From Schaalia sp. 19OD2882 (lineage in GTDB: Bacteria > Actinomycetota > Actinomycetes > Actinomycetales > Actinomycetaceae): a stretch of 64,000 bases of DNA. Each line of letters starts with the position of its first letter. Within the stretch, counting starts at the first letter, position 1. Below, in pieces: positions 7,572 to 16,132 of the stretch. The notes under the pieces were generated by a model. That model saw only the letters and a program-made list of their open reading frames with translations, did no database searches and had not been told where the DNA came from. The position numbers and the translations under genes are program-made. The stretch spans positions 992,001-1,056,000 of the forward strand of contig NZ_CP065521.1 of the NCBI RefSeq assembly GCF_018986735.1, written 5' to 3'.

Positions 7572-8320
7572 CATGGGCATGGAAACGACAACTTCTCCCC
7601 TTGACCAGCAAACCTCCGCCTCCCCCGCCGCCGTCCGTCCACACCCCGTGGGGCCGCATTGCGCTGGCGATGTCGCTCCGCCTGGTGCCCCTCCTGGCCG
7701 CCGGAGCCGCCCTGCTGGCCACCCACCAGTCACTCATCTGGACCAACCTGGCCGTCATCGCCGTCGACATCCTCACCTTGGTCGTCCTTGCCCGCCTCAT
7801 GCGCGCAGAAGGAAAGCGCCTGGTGGACCTCTACCGGCCCTTCGCCCTGAAAGACATCGCCTGGGGCCTGCTGTGCTTCGTCATCGTGTGGGTCGCCTGG
7901 CTGCCCGCCACCTTCATCGGCAACCTCGTCGCCCACCACGGAGCCCCGCCCGCCCCCACAAGTTCCATGCCCGAGGTGCCGCTGTGGCTCGGCATCCTTG
8001 CCCTGACCGTCATGCCCATGACCATTGCTGTGGCAGAAGAAGGCCTCTATCGCGGCTACCTGCAGTCCCGTGTGGCCGGGCGCCTGTCGCTGGTGCCGTC
8101 AATCCTTCTGGTCAGCCTGGTCTTCGGTCTGCAGCACATCGGGTTCACCGTCGGCGACCCGCATGCCACCCTTGCCAAGGTCATCACGACATTCCTGGCC
8201 GGACTGGTCTTCTCGGGCCTCATGGTCTGGCATCGCACCACCTCCCCCTTGGTCATTGCACACTGGCTGTTCGACCTGCTCGGCCTGGGGCTGCCCGTCT
8301 TCTTCCTCGCACTGTCCTGA
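7529..8320 (+). CDS. CPBP family intramembrane metalloprotease (operon with XRE regulator)
   Basis: 263 aa from ATG 7529, with about seven membrane helices and the CPBP motifs AEEGLYRGYLQ (EExxxR), FGLQHIGF and VIAHWLFDLLG. The N-terminus is unsettled. ATG 7529 lies upstream of the apparent -10 box (7566-7571). The best-placed start for that promoter, ATG 7579 (leaderless, seven bases after the -10), is in another frame. That frame has good actinobacterial third-position C/G usage until about 7640, whereas the 7529 frame there reads poly-proline. A conservative in-frame start is ATG 7670, directly before the first helix. A one-base indel in the C-runs at 7597-7600 or 7622-7626 would reconcile the two frames. 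The core domain call is secure. Confidence 0.75.
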   Translation: MSRWLDLDVKDPVHSWAWKRQLLPLTSKPPPPPPPSVHTPWGRIALAMSLRLVPLLAAGAALLATHQSLIWTNLAVIAVDILTLVVLARLMRAEGKRLVDLYRPFALKDIAWGLLCFVIVWVAWLPATFIGNLVAHHGAPPAPTSSMPEVPLWLGILALTVMPMTIAVAEEGLYRGYLQSRVAGRLSLVPSILLVSLVFGLQHIGFTVGDPHATLAKVITTFLAGLVFSGLMVWHRTTSPLVIAHWLFDLLGLGLPVFFLALS

Positions 8321-8368
8321 CCGGGGCACCCACGGCCTTCGCGCCCGACACAAGAAAGGAACACTCCA

Positions 8369-8755
8369 ATGCAGACTCCGGAGCCGCCCACCCGCCGCTA
8401 CCTCGCCCGCATGGGCGCCGCCACTGGCGCCTACGTGTCGCTGCTCACCGCCGCACTTGCCCTGTCCCGTCTCCTGCCCGGAGCGTGGGCATCGTGCACC
8501 CTGGTCCTCGTCCTGCCCGCCGTCCCCCTGTTCGTCCGGGCCGTCCGACTGCTGTGGGCAGAATCCGACGAGTTCGCCCGCACACAGATGCAAGAGGCCA
8601 TGGCCCTCGGATTCTGCATCGGCGCCCCGATCCTGTGCACCGCGGGCCTGCTGGAGATCGTCGCCAAGATCCATGTGCCCTTCATCGCCTCATTCGGGAT
8701 CGTCATGGTCGCATGGGCCATGGGTGCCGCCATCAGCGCGAGGAAGTACCGCTGA
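8369..8755 (+). CDS. 128-aa four-helix membrane protein, function unknown
   Basis: A small membrane protein with four predicted helices (about 16-36, 40-60, 78-97 and 102-120). A short polar loop between helices 2 and 3 (WAESDEFARTQMQEAM) is rich in acidic residues. ATG 8369 follows GAAAGGA. Its stop overlaps the ATG of the XRE regulator (TGATG). Small integral proteins of this kind with a conserved E-x-D-E-F/E-R-type loop are often encoded beside XRE regulators in Gram-positive bacteria. No function is established that I can name. It is likely co-regulated with the CPBP protease in front of it. Confidence 0.8.
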   Translation: MQTPEPPTRRYLARMGAATGAYVSLLTAALALSRLLPGAWASCTLVLVLPAVPLFVRAVRLLWAESDEFARTQMQEAMALGFCIGAPILCTAGLLEIVAKIHVPFIASFGIVMVAWAMGAAISARKYR

Positions 8756-8961
8756 TGAAGAACAAGGTCAAGGAGCTGCGCACCGAAGCCAGACTCACCC
8801 AGGCCGAACTGGGAGCGCGACTGGGAGTTTCCCGTCAGACGGTCATCGCCATTGAAACCGGCAAGTACGACCCCTCGCTCGCACTGGCCTTCACCATCGC
8901 CCGAGAATTCGCCTTGAGCATCGAAGAGGTCTTCGACCCCGAACTGCCAAGCGCTGACTGA
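8755..8961 (+). CDS. XRE-family helix-turn-helix transcriptional regulator
   Basis: 68 aa, the whole length being one HTH domain: KVKELRTEARLTQAELGARL, then GVSRQTVIAIETGKYDPSLALAFTIAREFALSIEEVF. This is the compact Cro/YozG-like class with no sensor domain. Such proteins usually bind as dimers near their own promoters. The ATG overlaps the stop of the 128-aa membrane protein, so the three genes form one operon. The GTCAAG array in front of the operon is a natural target. The signal it answers to may come through the two membrane partners; that is inference. Confidence 0.9.
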   Translation: MKNKVKELRTEARLTQAELGARLGVSRQTVIAIETGKYDPSLALAFTIAREFALSIEEVFDPELPSAD

Positions 8962-9075
8962 GCGGCATGCCATCCGATGGAATCCGGAACTTGAGGCACC
9001 TGGCTCCCCGCAAGGAAGCAGGAGCCCTCCTCATCGGCACTGCCGAAGGAAGGAAGCCCCCGGACTTCCCATGTG

Positions 9076-9148
9076 TGCCCCGAACAGGATTCGAACCTGC
9101 GACCTTTCGCTCCGGAGGCGAACGCTCTATCCACTGAGCCATCGGGGC
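9076..9148 (-). tRNA. tRNA-Arg (anticodon CCG)
   Basis: Read on the minus strand the 73 bases fold as a cloverleaf. The acceptor stem is GCCCCGA/TCGGGGC, the D arm is GCTCAGTGGATAGAGC, and the anticodon arm is TTCGC-CTCCGGA-GCGAA with loop anticodon CCG (reads CGG, Arg). The T arm is CAGGTTCGAATCCTG. The discriminator is A and CCA is not encoded. Confidence 0.95.
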
Positions 9149-9160
9149 CGACGAATGAAC

Positions 9161-9166
9161 AGTCTA
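9161..9166 (-). promoter_or_regulatory. -10 box (TAGACT) of the tRNA-Arg gene
   Basis: On the minus strand TAGACT ends 13 bases before the tRNA 5' end and is preceded by TGT (extended -10). No clear -35 is seen. The same TAGACT box occurs before the sugar ABC operon. Confidence 0.4.
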
Positions 9167-9274
9167 ACAGCCCCCGACCGGCCCGCTCGCGGGCCAGTGG
9201 CCCCACAAAGCCCCGCGTGAGGGATGACATACTTGCGCTCGTACCACTGTTGCTGCACTTGGGAGGAAGACCTC

Positions 9275-9727
9275 ATGCGCGTTCACATCGGCACTGACCA
9301 CGCCGGCTTCGAACTCAAGAACACTGTCGTCGAGCACCTGCGTGCACAGGGCCACGAGGTCGTCGACCACGGTGCTCACGTCCACGACGCCTTGGACGAC
9401 TACCCGCCCTTCTGCATCGAAGCGGCCGAGGCCGTCGTCGCCGAGCCCGGTTCTCTCGGCATCGTCATCGGAGGCTCCGGCAATGGTGAACAGATGGCCG
9501 CCAACTGCGTCAAGGGCGTGCGCGCCGCCCTCGTGTGGAACGAGGCCACCGCCGCCTTGGCCCGCGAGCACAACGACGCGAATGTCGTGGCCGTGGGAGG
9601 ACGTCAGCACAGCGTCGAGGAAGCCATCCGCCTCATCGACATCTTCCTGGCCACCCCCTTCTCGGGTGACCAGCGCCACCAGCGCCGCATCGACCTCATG
9701 CGCGCCTACGAGGACTCCAGGAACTGA
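9275..9727 (+). CDS. rpiB: ribose-5-phosphate isomerase B
   Basis: 150 aa, normal for RpiB/LacAB enzymes, which interconvert ribose-5-phosphate and ribulose-5-phosphate in the non-oxidative pentose phosphate pathway. It starts with the characteristic MRVHIGTDHAGFELK. It has DYPPFCIEAAEAV, the GGSGNGEQMAANCVKGVRAAL anion-binding loop and NDANVVAVGGRQ. ATG 9275 has GGGAGGA nine bases upstream; the longer reading frame from 9224 lacks a ribosome binding site. A strong hairpin follows the gene. Confidence 0.93.
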   Translation: MRVHIGTDHAGFELKNTVVEHLRAQGHEVVDHGAHVHDALDDYPPFCIEAAEAVVAEPGSLGIVIGGSGNGEQMAANCVKGVRAALVWNEATAALAREHNDANVVAVGGRQHSVEEAIRLIDIFLATPFSGDQRHQRRIDLMRAYEDSRN

Positions 9728-9737
9728 GCCCGGATCC

Positions 9738-9782
9738 ACCCCGCACCCGAATCCGCGTCCTGACAGCATTCGGGTGCGGGGT
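9738..9782. terminator. strong hairpin between rpiB and mntH (convergent)
   Basis: A 15-base-pair perfect stem (9738-9752 with 9768-9782, ACCCCGCACCCGAAT) around a 15-base loop lies between the converging rpiB and mntH genes. There is no T-tract; it would serve both directions as a GC-rich actinobacterial terminator. Confidence 0.7.
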
Positions 9783-9800
9783 TCCTCATGAGGAGTCGGC

Positions 9801-11057
9801 TCAGGCGCCGCCGGTCAGGGTCAGCCAGACGAGGAGCAGGTTGAGGGCGACGATGAGGGCCGTCACGGCCCAGCCCGCCACTCGGGTGACCGTCGCGTTG
9901 ACGTACTCGCCCATGAGGGCCCGGTCCTCGGTCAGGCGCACCAGCGGGATGACGGCCATCGGGATGCCGAAGGAGAGAAGCACCTGCGACAGGACCAGCG
10001 CCCATGTGGGTTCGGCTCCCATGGCCAGGATGGCCAGGGCGGGGGCCAAGGTGACCAGACGCCTCACCAGCAAGGGCACCTTCACATGCAGCAGCCCCTT
10101 CATGATCTCCGAGCCCGCGTAGGCGCCCACGGAGGTGGAGGCCAGACCCGAGGCCAGCAGACCCACGGCGAAGACTGCACCCACTCCGCCGCCCAGGGCC
10201 GCAGTGATCGCCGCATGGGCGCCCTCGATGGTGTCCGTGCCCTCCACGCCCTGCAGGGCCGAGGCCGCGAGCAGGAGCAGGCCGATGTTGACCATTCCGG
10301 CCAACGACAGTGCCCACGTGACGTCGATGCGCGTGGCGCGCAGCAGGCGCCGAATGTGGCCCGGCCCTGCGGCCTCGTCGTCCCGCCCGTGCCGGTCGTT
10401 GACCAGTGAGGAGTGCAGGTAGACCGCGTGGGGCATGACCGTGGCCCCCAGCATGGAGGCGGCGACCAGGACCGAGTCGGTGCCGGCGAATCGGGGAATC
10501 ATGCCTGCGGCCACTTCGCCCCACTGTGGTGGTGCTACGACCAGGCCGGTGAGGAAGCCGACGGTGATGACCAGGAGCAGGGCGATGATCGCCCACTCGA
10601 AGACGCGTTGACGGCCGCGGCCCTGCAGGGCCAGGAGGAGCATCGACACCGAGCCGATGATGGCGCCTCCCCACAGCAGTGGGATGCCGAAGAGCAGGTT
10701 GAGGGCTAGAGCTCCGCCGATGACTTCGGCCAGGTCGGTGGCGGCGGCGACCAGTTCCGCCTGCGCCCAGAAGAGCAGGCGGGGGATGCGGGGCAGGTGC
10801 TCGCCGAGGAGCTGGGGCAGTGAGCGTCCGGTGACCAGACCAAGTTTGGCCGAGAGGTACTGGACGAGCATGGCCGCAGCATTCGAGGCGACGAGGACCC
10901 ACACGAGCAGGTAGCCGTAGCGGGCGCCTGCGGTGACATTCGCGGCGACATTGCCGGGGTCGACATAGGCGATGGCGGCCACGAAGGCGGGACCGAGCAG
11001 GGGGAGGAGCCTGCCTTTGGTGGCTCTGCTCGATTTGGCGGCGGCGGGGGTGCTCAT
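9801..11057 (-). CDS. mntH: Nramp-family manganese/iron transporter
   Basis: 418 aa with 11 membrane helices. It carries the Nramp metal-site motifs: AYVDPGNVAAN in helix 1 and GATVMPHAVYLHSSL in helix 6 (the bacterial form of M-P-H). It imports Mn2+ (and Fe2+) with protons. ATG 11057 is preceded by GAGG. It lies 56 bp downstream of the yesL-like gene on the same strand and may be read from the sugar operon, though an own promoter in the gap is possible. No MntR-type palindrome was evident in that gap. Confidence 0.92.
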   Translation of the reverse strand: MSTPAAAKSSRATKGRLLPLLGPAFVAAIAYVDPGNVAANVTAGARYGYLLVWVLVASNAAAMLVQYLSAKLGLVTGRSLPQLLGEHLPRIPRLLFWAQAELVAAATDLAEVIGGALALNLLFGIPLLWGGAIIGSVSMLLLALQGRGRQRVFEWAIIALLLVITVGFLTGLVVAPPQWGEVAAGMIPRFAGTDSVLVAASMLGATVMPHAVYLHSSLVNDRHGRDDEAAGPGHIRRLLRATRIDVTWALSLAGMVNIGLLLLAASALQGVEGTDTIEGAHAAITAALGGGVGAVFAVGLLASGLASTSVGAYAGSEIMKGLLHVKVPLLVRRLVTLAPALAILAMGAEPTWALVLSQVLLSFGIPMAVIPLVRLTEDRALMGEYVNATVTRVAGWAVTALIVALNLLLVWLTLTGGA

Positions 11058-11113
11058 CGTGCCTCGTTCGGGAGGACCTTTCGGACAACAGGAAGATTAC
11101 TCCTTCCGCGCCT

Positions 11114-11779
11114 TCACTCATCCGCCTCAGGGGGAATGTCGGGAGCCACCCGAAGCCTGGCCGCGAGGACGCCCGCATACGCCCCGAAGCTGATGCCGAT
11201 GGACAGGTACCAGAAGATCACCCAGGCAGCCCATTGCAGGGAGGCGAGGGCGGCGACCAGTGGCGCGACCAGCACCAGGCACGCGCCCACCGAACGCGGC
11301 AGGGAGGCAACCGACAGGAGCAATGCGTGTGCCAGCAAAGTGGGCACGTCACCCACACCAGTCACCACGCCGTCCATGACGCGAGCCGCCAGAATCGGCC
11401 AGAGCCACACGTGAGTCAGTGCCAGGACAAAGGCGACGAAGAGGATGAGGGCGCGGGCCAGGATCTGCATGGTGAGGGAGGCGAGTGCCCCCACCACGAG
11501 CCACTCCCATCCGAGGAGGAGGGCCAGGGCGCCCTCGCCGATTGCGAGGAGGACGGCCGGAAGGACCACTGGCGAACGAAGGCGGGAAAGCGCGGCTCCA
11601 AGGCGCCCGGGGCCGCCCCTGACCAGGTCGAGTCCGACGAGAGAACACAGGAGCTGGCCCGGACCTGCGCCGATGACGGTGAACGTGGACACGAAGGCCA
11701 CCGCATTGGCCGCAACCAAGGACCCCGTCCACGACAAAAGGGAGTGGATCCGCGAATCGGGTCCCAGGCCGCCGCTCAT
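11114..11779 (-). CDS. YesL/DUF624-like membrane protein
   Basis: 221 aa with five to six hydrophobic helices; W and G placement (GWEWLVVGALASL, WAAWVIFWYLSIGISFGAY) resembles DUF624/YesL proteins. These accompany LacI regulators and carbohydrate ABC transporters in Firmicutes and Actinobacteria. Their molecular role is not known. The ATG overlaps the stop of the LacI gene by four bases. The C-terminus is short, polar and acidic. The family call rests mainly on gene context and topology. Confidence 0.65.
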   Translation of the reverse strand: MSGGLGPDSRIHSLLSWTGSLVAANAVAFVSTFTVIGAGPGQLLCSLVGLDLVRGGPGRLGAALSRLRSPVVLPAVLLAIGEGALALLLGWEWLVVGALASLTMQILARALILFVAFVLALTHVWLWPILAARVMDGVVTGVGDVPTLLAHALLLSVASLPRSVGACLVLVAPLVAALASLQWAAWVIFWYLSIGISFGAYAGVLAARLRVAPDIPPEADE

Positions 11780-12864
11780 CGAGCCGCCTTCCGGGTCGAG
11801 TCGCGAACGGGGCCGGTGGTGCCCCGCAGGAGGAGCTCGGCCGGCAGATCCACGTGACGCGGAGCGCCTCCCCGCATGCGTTCGAGCAGCAGGTCGCAGG
11901 TGGCCGAGGCCAGATCGACGGCAGGCTGGCGCATGGTCGACAGGGGAGGGTGCATGTAGTCGCCGAAGGGCAGGCCGTCAAAGCCCATGACGGAAATGTC
12001 CTCGGGCACACGCAGCCCCGCCTCCCTGATCGCCCGCATCGCCCCCAGCGCCATGATGTCCGCGACGGCGAAGATCGCCGTGACATCATGACGCTCGCGC
12101 AGCAGGCGGGCGGTCAGTCGGTAGCCGTACTCCATCGAAAAGGGGGTGGAGAATGGGGAAGAGGAGTCCAAGTCCTCGGCAAGGACCAGTGTGGGATCGA
12201 CGGGCACACCGGCGCGAGCCAGCGCCTGCATGCACCCCTGGACGCGAGGGGCCCCGATGGACTGGTCACCCGGCATCACCCCGAGAACCGCGATTCGGCG
12301 GTGGCCAAGTGCCACCAGGGCCTCGGCGGCTCGCCCGGATTCCAGGCGGTCATCAACGCTCACCGAGGAATAGGCCTGTTCCGGAACGTGTTCGAGGTGC
12401 CTCACCGTTGACAGGACGAAAGGCACGCGGATCCTGTCGAAGACGTCTTCCTCGTGAGCGAATCTGCCTCCGAGGAAGATGATGCCGGCCATGAGGTCCT
12501 CATCGACGAGTTTGGCGGCCTCGTCGACTTCGTCTGCCCAGTGGGGAACCTTGGCGACGGTGAGCAGATGCTCGCTCTGGCGTGCACGCTGCTCAATGAC
12601 GTCCACCATCATCTGGAAGAAGGGGTTGCCCACGCCTTTGATCATCAGGGCGATGGCCCGAGAGCTTCCGAGTTTGAGCATCCGGGCATGGCGGTTGGGG
12701 CGATAGTCCAAGCGACGGGCCACCGCCAGGACCTTCTCGCGGGTCTCGGCAGAGACCTCGGGCTCCCCGTTCAGGGCGCGCGACACGGTCACCAGCGCGA
12801 CTTCCGCTTCGCGCGCGATGTCCTTCATGGTCGGACGCCCTGAACGGGAACGCACCTCAATCAC
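11776..12864 (-). CDS. LacI-family transcriptional regulator of the sugar ABC operon
   Basis: 362 aa. The N-terminal LacI HTH (about 12-60) reads [22 protein letters not shown] with hinge helix [12 protein letters not shown] periplasmic-binding-protein-like sensor domain fills the rest ([58 protein letters not shown]). The GTG start overlaps the permease stop (GTGA), so the repressor is made from the operon it probably controls. The matching operator GGAAACGTTTCC lies at 16121-16132 in front of the binding-protein gene. The effector is presumably the imported sugar. Confidence 0.9.
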   Translation of the reverse strand: MIEVRSRSGRPTMKDIAREAEVALVTVSRALNGEPEVSAETREKVLAVARRLDYRPNRHARMLKLGSSRAIALMIKGVGNPFFQMMVDVIEQRARQSEHLLTVAKVPHWADEVDEAAKLVDEDLMAGIIFLGGRFAHEEDVFDRIRVPFVLSTVRHLEHVPEQAYSSVSVDDRLESGRAAEALVALGHRRIAVLGVMPGDQSIGAPRVQGCMQALARAGVPVDPTLVLAEDLDSSSPFSTPFSMEYGYRLTARLLRERHDVTAIFAVADIMALGAMRAIREAGLRVPEDISVMGFDGLPFGDYMHPPLSTMRQPAVDLASATCDLLLERMRGGAPRHVDLPAELLLRGTTGPVRDSTRKAAR

Positions 12865-13748
12865 CCCTTCACGGCCCCTGCGACGACGCCTTCGATGATG
12901 TACTTCTGACTGGCCAGGTAGAAGACGATGATGGGCACGATCGCCAGGACCAACATGGCCATGAGAGCCCCCATGTCATTGGAACCGTAGGAGCCGACCA
13001 GCTGCTGGACCACCACGGGGATGGTCTTGTACGGCGTGGACAACCCGATGACGAGGTAGGGCAGCAGGTAGTCGTTCCACACCCACATGGCGTTGAGGAT
13101 CGCCACCGTGATCATCACGGGCTTGAGCATGGGCATGACCACCCGGAAGTAGTTCTGCACGGGCCCGCATCCGTCGATCATCGAGGCCTCTTCGATCTCC
13201 AGGGGGATCGACTTGACGAAGCCGGAGAAGACGAAGACCGACAGTCCCGAGCCGAATCCTAGGTAGAGCACGACCATGCCCAGTGGGTTGTCGAGGTTGA
13301 GGATGTCGGCGATCTTGACGGTCGGGAACATGACCATCTGGAAGGGCACCACCATCGAGAAGACGAACAGCAGGTACAGGGCGCTGGTCCAGCGGCTCTT
13401 CACGCGGGTGATGTAGTAGGCGGTCATCGCGCAGAAGAAGACGATGACGACCACCGACAGGATCGTGATGAGGAAGGACCATCCCATCGCGGTGAAGAAT
13501 CCGGTGGCCTGCAATCCGTTGAGGTAGTTGTCGGCTCCGACGAAGTAGTCGCCGAGCGGCAGGGCGAAGGGCTGGTCGGAGATGAAGAAGCGTCCCTTGA
13601 AGGAGTTCATGAGGATGAACATCAGGGGGCCCAGGAACACCAGGGTGAGGGCGACGAGGACGACGTGCAGGAGGATCTTTGCCCCTGCCCCGCCGGTGCT
13701 CGGTCCGGAAACCTGTGCCGTGGTGCGGGTGGGTGCTGCGGTGCTCAT
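12861..13748 (-). CDS. carbohydrate ABC transporter permease (MalG/LacG-type)
   Basis: 295 aa with six membrane helices. It carries the cytoplasmic coupling EAA loop EIEEASMIDGCGPVQNYFRVVMPMLKP, and YLLPYLVI near the end. The short C-terminus ([13 protein letters not shown]) is typical of MalG-type permeases. The ATG at 13748 overlaps the stop of the first permease gene by three bases and has GGAGG upstream. With the other permease it forms the membrane channel for an oligosaccharide. Confidence 0.93.
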   Translation of the reverse strand: MSTAAPTRTTAQVSGPSTGGAGAKILLHVVLVALTLVFLGPLMFILMNSFKGRFFISDQPFALPLGDYFVGADNYLNGLQATGFFTAMGWSFLITILSVVVIVFFCAMTAYYITRVKSRWTSALYLLFVFSMVVPFQMVMFPTVKIADILNLDNPLGMVVLYLGFGSGLSVFVFSGFVKSIPLEIEEASMIDGCGPVQNYFRVVMPMLKPVMITVAILNAMWVWNDYLLPYLVIGLSTPYKTIPVVVQQLVGSYGSNDMGALMAMLVLAIVPIIVFYLASQKYIIEGVVAGAVKG

Positions 13749-14590
13749 GCCTCGACCTCCTTGGAACGGGTGGAACGCAGCTGGATGAAGGCGATGGCCG
13801 AGACCAGCAGGAAGAAGACGACGGCCTTGGCCTGACCGACCCCTTCGAATCCCGAACGGGCGAAGAAGGTGTTGACGATGTTCAGGGCCGCCATCTCCGT
13901 CTCGGCCAAGGGGGCGCCGTTGGTCAATGCGAGGTTCTGGTCGAAGAGCTTGAAGGAGCCGCTCAGGGTCAGGAAGGTGCAGATGGTGATGGAGGGCATG
14001 ACCATCGGGATGGTGACGTTGCGCAGGGTCTGCCACTTTCCGGCGCCGTCGATCTGTGCTGCCTCGATGAGTTCCTTGGGCACGGATTGCAGGCCGGCGA
14101 TGTAGATGATCATCATGTATCCGACCATTTGCCAGTTGATGAGGACGACCAGGCCGATGAAGCCGTGGAGGGAGTCGGTGACCAGTGTCGTGTTCCAGTG
14201 GAGCAGGACCGCGTTGATGATCGTCTGCCACGTGTAGCCCAGGACGATGCCGCCGATGAGATTGGGCATGAAGAAGACGGTCCGGTAGAAGTTGGTGCCC
14301 TTGAGTTTGCGGGTGAGGGCGTAGGCGATGGCGAAGGCGAAGATGTTGACGCTGACCACCGAGACAATGGTGACCAAGGCGGTGAAGCCGATGGCGCGGA
14401 CGAAGCCTTGTTCCTCGGTGAAGGCGTCGATGTAGTTGCTGATCCCGATGAAGGTGGCGTCGGTGACCGTGGTGAACTGGCACAACGAGAGGTACAGGCC
14501 GATGGCGAAGGGGACGAGGAATGCGATGAGGAATGCGATCAGAGTTGGGCCGACGAACACCGGGCCGAACCTGCGAAGACTCTTGAGCAC
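13745..14590 (-). CDS. carbohydrate ABC transporter permease (MalF/LacF-type)
   Basis: 281 aa with six helices and the EAA loop KELIEAAQIDGAGKWQTLRNVTIPMVMPSI. This is the first of the two permeases of a CUT1 (MsmF-like) importer. It lies 87 bases downstream of the binding-protein gene; that gap is filled by a perfect 14-bp hairpin, which would let the binding protein be made in excess. No ATPase gene is present in the operon, so the importer must use a shared MsiK/UgpC-type ATPase from elsewhere, as is usual in Actinobacteria. Confidence 0.93.
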   Translation of the reverse strand: MLKSLRRFGPVFVGPTLIAFLIAFLVPFAIGLYLSLCQFTTVTDATFIGISNYIDAFTEEQGFVRAIGFTALVTIVSVVSVNIFAFAIAYALTRKLKGTNFYRTVFFMPNLIGGIVLGYTWQTIINAVLLHWNTTLVTDSLHGFIGLVVLINWQMVGYMMIIYIAGLQSVPKELIEAAQIDGAGKWQTLRNVTIPMVMPSITICTFLTLSGSFKLFDQNLALTNGAPLAETEMAALNIVNTFFARSGFEGVGQAKAVVFFLLVSAIAFIQLRSTRSKEVEA

Positions 14591-14622
14591 GGGGTATTTC
14601 TCCTGACGAGGTCGGGGATGGG

Positions 14623-14654
14623 GCCGGCGCCCGGTGCACGCACCGGGCGCCGGC
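14623..14654 (-). terminator. intercistronic hairpin between binding protein and permeases
   Basis: A perfect 14-bp stem (14623-14636 with 14641-14654) with a four-base loop in the gap of a co-transcribed operon. Such GC-rich stems stabilise the upstream mRNA and attenuate the downstream part. No T-run follows, so partial read-through is expected. Confidence 0.7.
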
Positions 14655-14677
14655 TGGTCAGTGCAGGTCCGCCGGGA

Positions 14678-16018
14678 TCAGGCGCCCTTTTCCGACTTCC
14701 AGGTCTTGACGAAGGTCTCGACGACCTTGTTCCACTCCATCTTGCCGACGGCGTACTGGGACAGGGCCGCGCCGAAGTCCTCCTTGAACTTCTGGCTGGG
14801 GAAGGTGGTGAAGACCCACGGAACCGACTTGAGCTCCTTGTCCGACATGTAGCGCACGACCTCCTTGGCCAGCGGGTCGGTCGGCTGCTCGGCTTCGGTG
14901 AAGGTGTTGAAGGGGGTGATGAAGCCAAGGTCCTCGACCATGTGCTTCTTGCCCTTCTCGGAGGTCACCAGCCACGTGACGAAGTCGATGGAGGCCTTCT
15001 GGTCCGCCGCCGAGGCCTTGGAGTTGACCGAGAAGAAGTTCTCGGTGCCGATGTTGATGCCCTGGGTCTTCTCGTCCTTGGCGCCGGTGTAGATCGGCAT
15101 CATCTTCACGTCTTCGGGCTTGACGGTGTTGCCCGGGATCTCGGAGACCTGGCCGTAGGCCCAGTTCCCGTTCTGGACCATTGCGGCTTGGCCCAGGGCG
15201 AATTCGGCCATGGAGTCGGTGACTGCCTTGGAGGGGGCCAGGCTCGGGTCGATGGTGGAGTTCTTCAGGTACAGGTCGAAGATGTTCTTGAACTCCTGGT
15301 TGTGGCTGAAGGTCAGGTCCTTCATGTCATCGACCTTGTTGTCCTGGTACTCGAAGTGGACGGGCAGGTCTGCCAGGTGGGTCTGCCAGCGCCAGTCCTC
15401 GCCGGGCTTGAGAGAGGTCGAGGCGAAGACGCCCTTGATGCCCAGTGCGTCCTTCTTGGACTGCATGTCTTCGACGACGGACTTGAGGGTGGCGAAGTCC
15501 TTGATCTCGTCGATGGATGTGGCCTTCGCACCGGACATGGCGAAGTACTTGTCCATGATCGCCTTGTTGTAGATGATGCCGTAGCCCTCGACGACGTAGG
15601 GGACCCCGTAGACCTTGTCGTCTTCGCCCACGGCCATGGTCGGGTCGAGCAGTGCCTTGTTGAACTCCGTGCCCGACAGGTCCGCCAAGTAGTCCTTCCA
15701 CAGACGCATGCCCACCGGACCGTTGATCTGGAACAGTGTCGGTGCGTCGGACTTTGCCAGCTCGGACTTGAGGGTCTGCTGGTAGGTGCCCTGTGCCGCG
15801 GTGACGACGCGGACATCGACGCCGGTTTCGGCGCTGTATTCCTTGGCGATCTCCTGCCAGGTGGCATCCGACTCGGGTTTGAAGTTCAGGTAGTAGACCT
15901 TGCCCTTGCCGTCCGCGCTGCCCGACTGGCCGCCGGCGTCGCTGGAGCAGCCTGCGAGCAGGGCGATGGCGGTCAGACCGGCAAGGGTCGTCGCGGTGAT
16001 TCTGGTGAACCTGGACAT
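14678..16018 (-). CDS. extracellular sugar-binding lipoprotein of an ABC importer
   Basis: 446 aa. A lipoprotein signal peptide ends in the lipobox L-L-A-G-C with the lipidated Cys at residue 24. The mature part is a family-1 solute-binding protein (MsmE/MalE-like): VKVYYLNFKPESDATWQEIAKEYSAETG at the start, then YGVPYVVEGYGIIYNKAIMDKY, AMVQNGNWAYGQV and DFVTWLVTSEKGKKHMVEDLGFITPF. ATG 16018 has GAAGGAG nine bases upstream; the frame is open further up but that part covers the operator region. First gene of the operon. The sugar is not deducible; multi-subunit oligosaccharides are typical. Confidence 0.92.
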   Translation of the reverse strand: MSRFTRITATTLAGLTAIALLAGCSSDAGGQSGSADGKGKVYYLNFKPESDATWQEIAKEYSAETGVDVRVVTAAQGTYQQTLKSELAKSDAPTLFQINGPVGMRLWKDYLADLSGTEFNKALLDPTMAVGEDDKVYGVPYVVEGYGIIYNKAIMDKYFAMSGAKATSIDEIKDFATLKSVVEDMQSKKDALGIKGVFASTSLKPGEDWRWQTHLADLPVHFEYQDNKVDDMKDLTFSHNQEFKNIFDLYLKNSTIDPSLAPSKAVTDSMAEFALGQAAMVQNGNWAYGQVSEIPGNTVKPEDVKMMPIYTGAKDEKTQGINIGTENFFSVNSKASAADQKASIDFVTWLVTSEKGKKHMVEDLGFITPFNTFTEAEQPTDPLAKEVVRYMSDKELKSVPWVFTTFPSQKFKEDFGAALSQYAVGKMEWNKVVETFVKTWKSEKGA

Positions 16019-16120
16019 CTGTTCGTTCTCCTTCGAACTGGGATGCGGTGTCTCCGGGGTCTCCTGGCTCCGGAGCCCTGCCGCTCCGTGAGCCCGACAA
16101 GTGGCTGCTGCGCTGCGACA

Positions 16121-16132
16121 GGAAACGTTTCC
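16121..16132. promoter_or_regulatory. LacI-type operator (GGAAACGTTTCC)
   Basis: A perfect 12-bp palindrome with the central CG and flanking AAA/TTT typical of LacI/GalR sites. It lies about 100 bp before the binding-protein gene, just downstream of a candidate minus-strand -10 box (TAGACT, 16144-16149). Bound repressor would block early elongation. The only LacI gene in view is in this operon. Confidence 0.8.

Noticed and set aside
8968..9145. Short plus-strand frame reading from after the XRE gene through the tRNA
   Set aside because: It crosses the tRNA-Arg in antisense; no ribosome binding site and no family.
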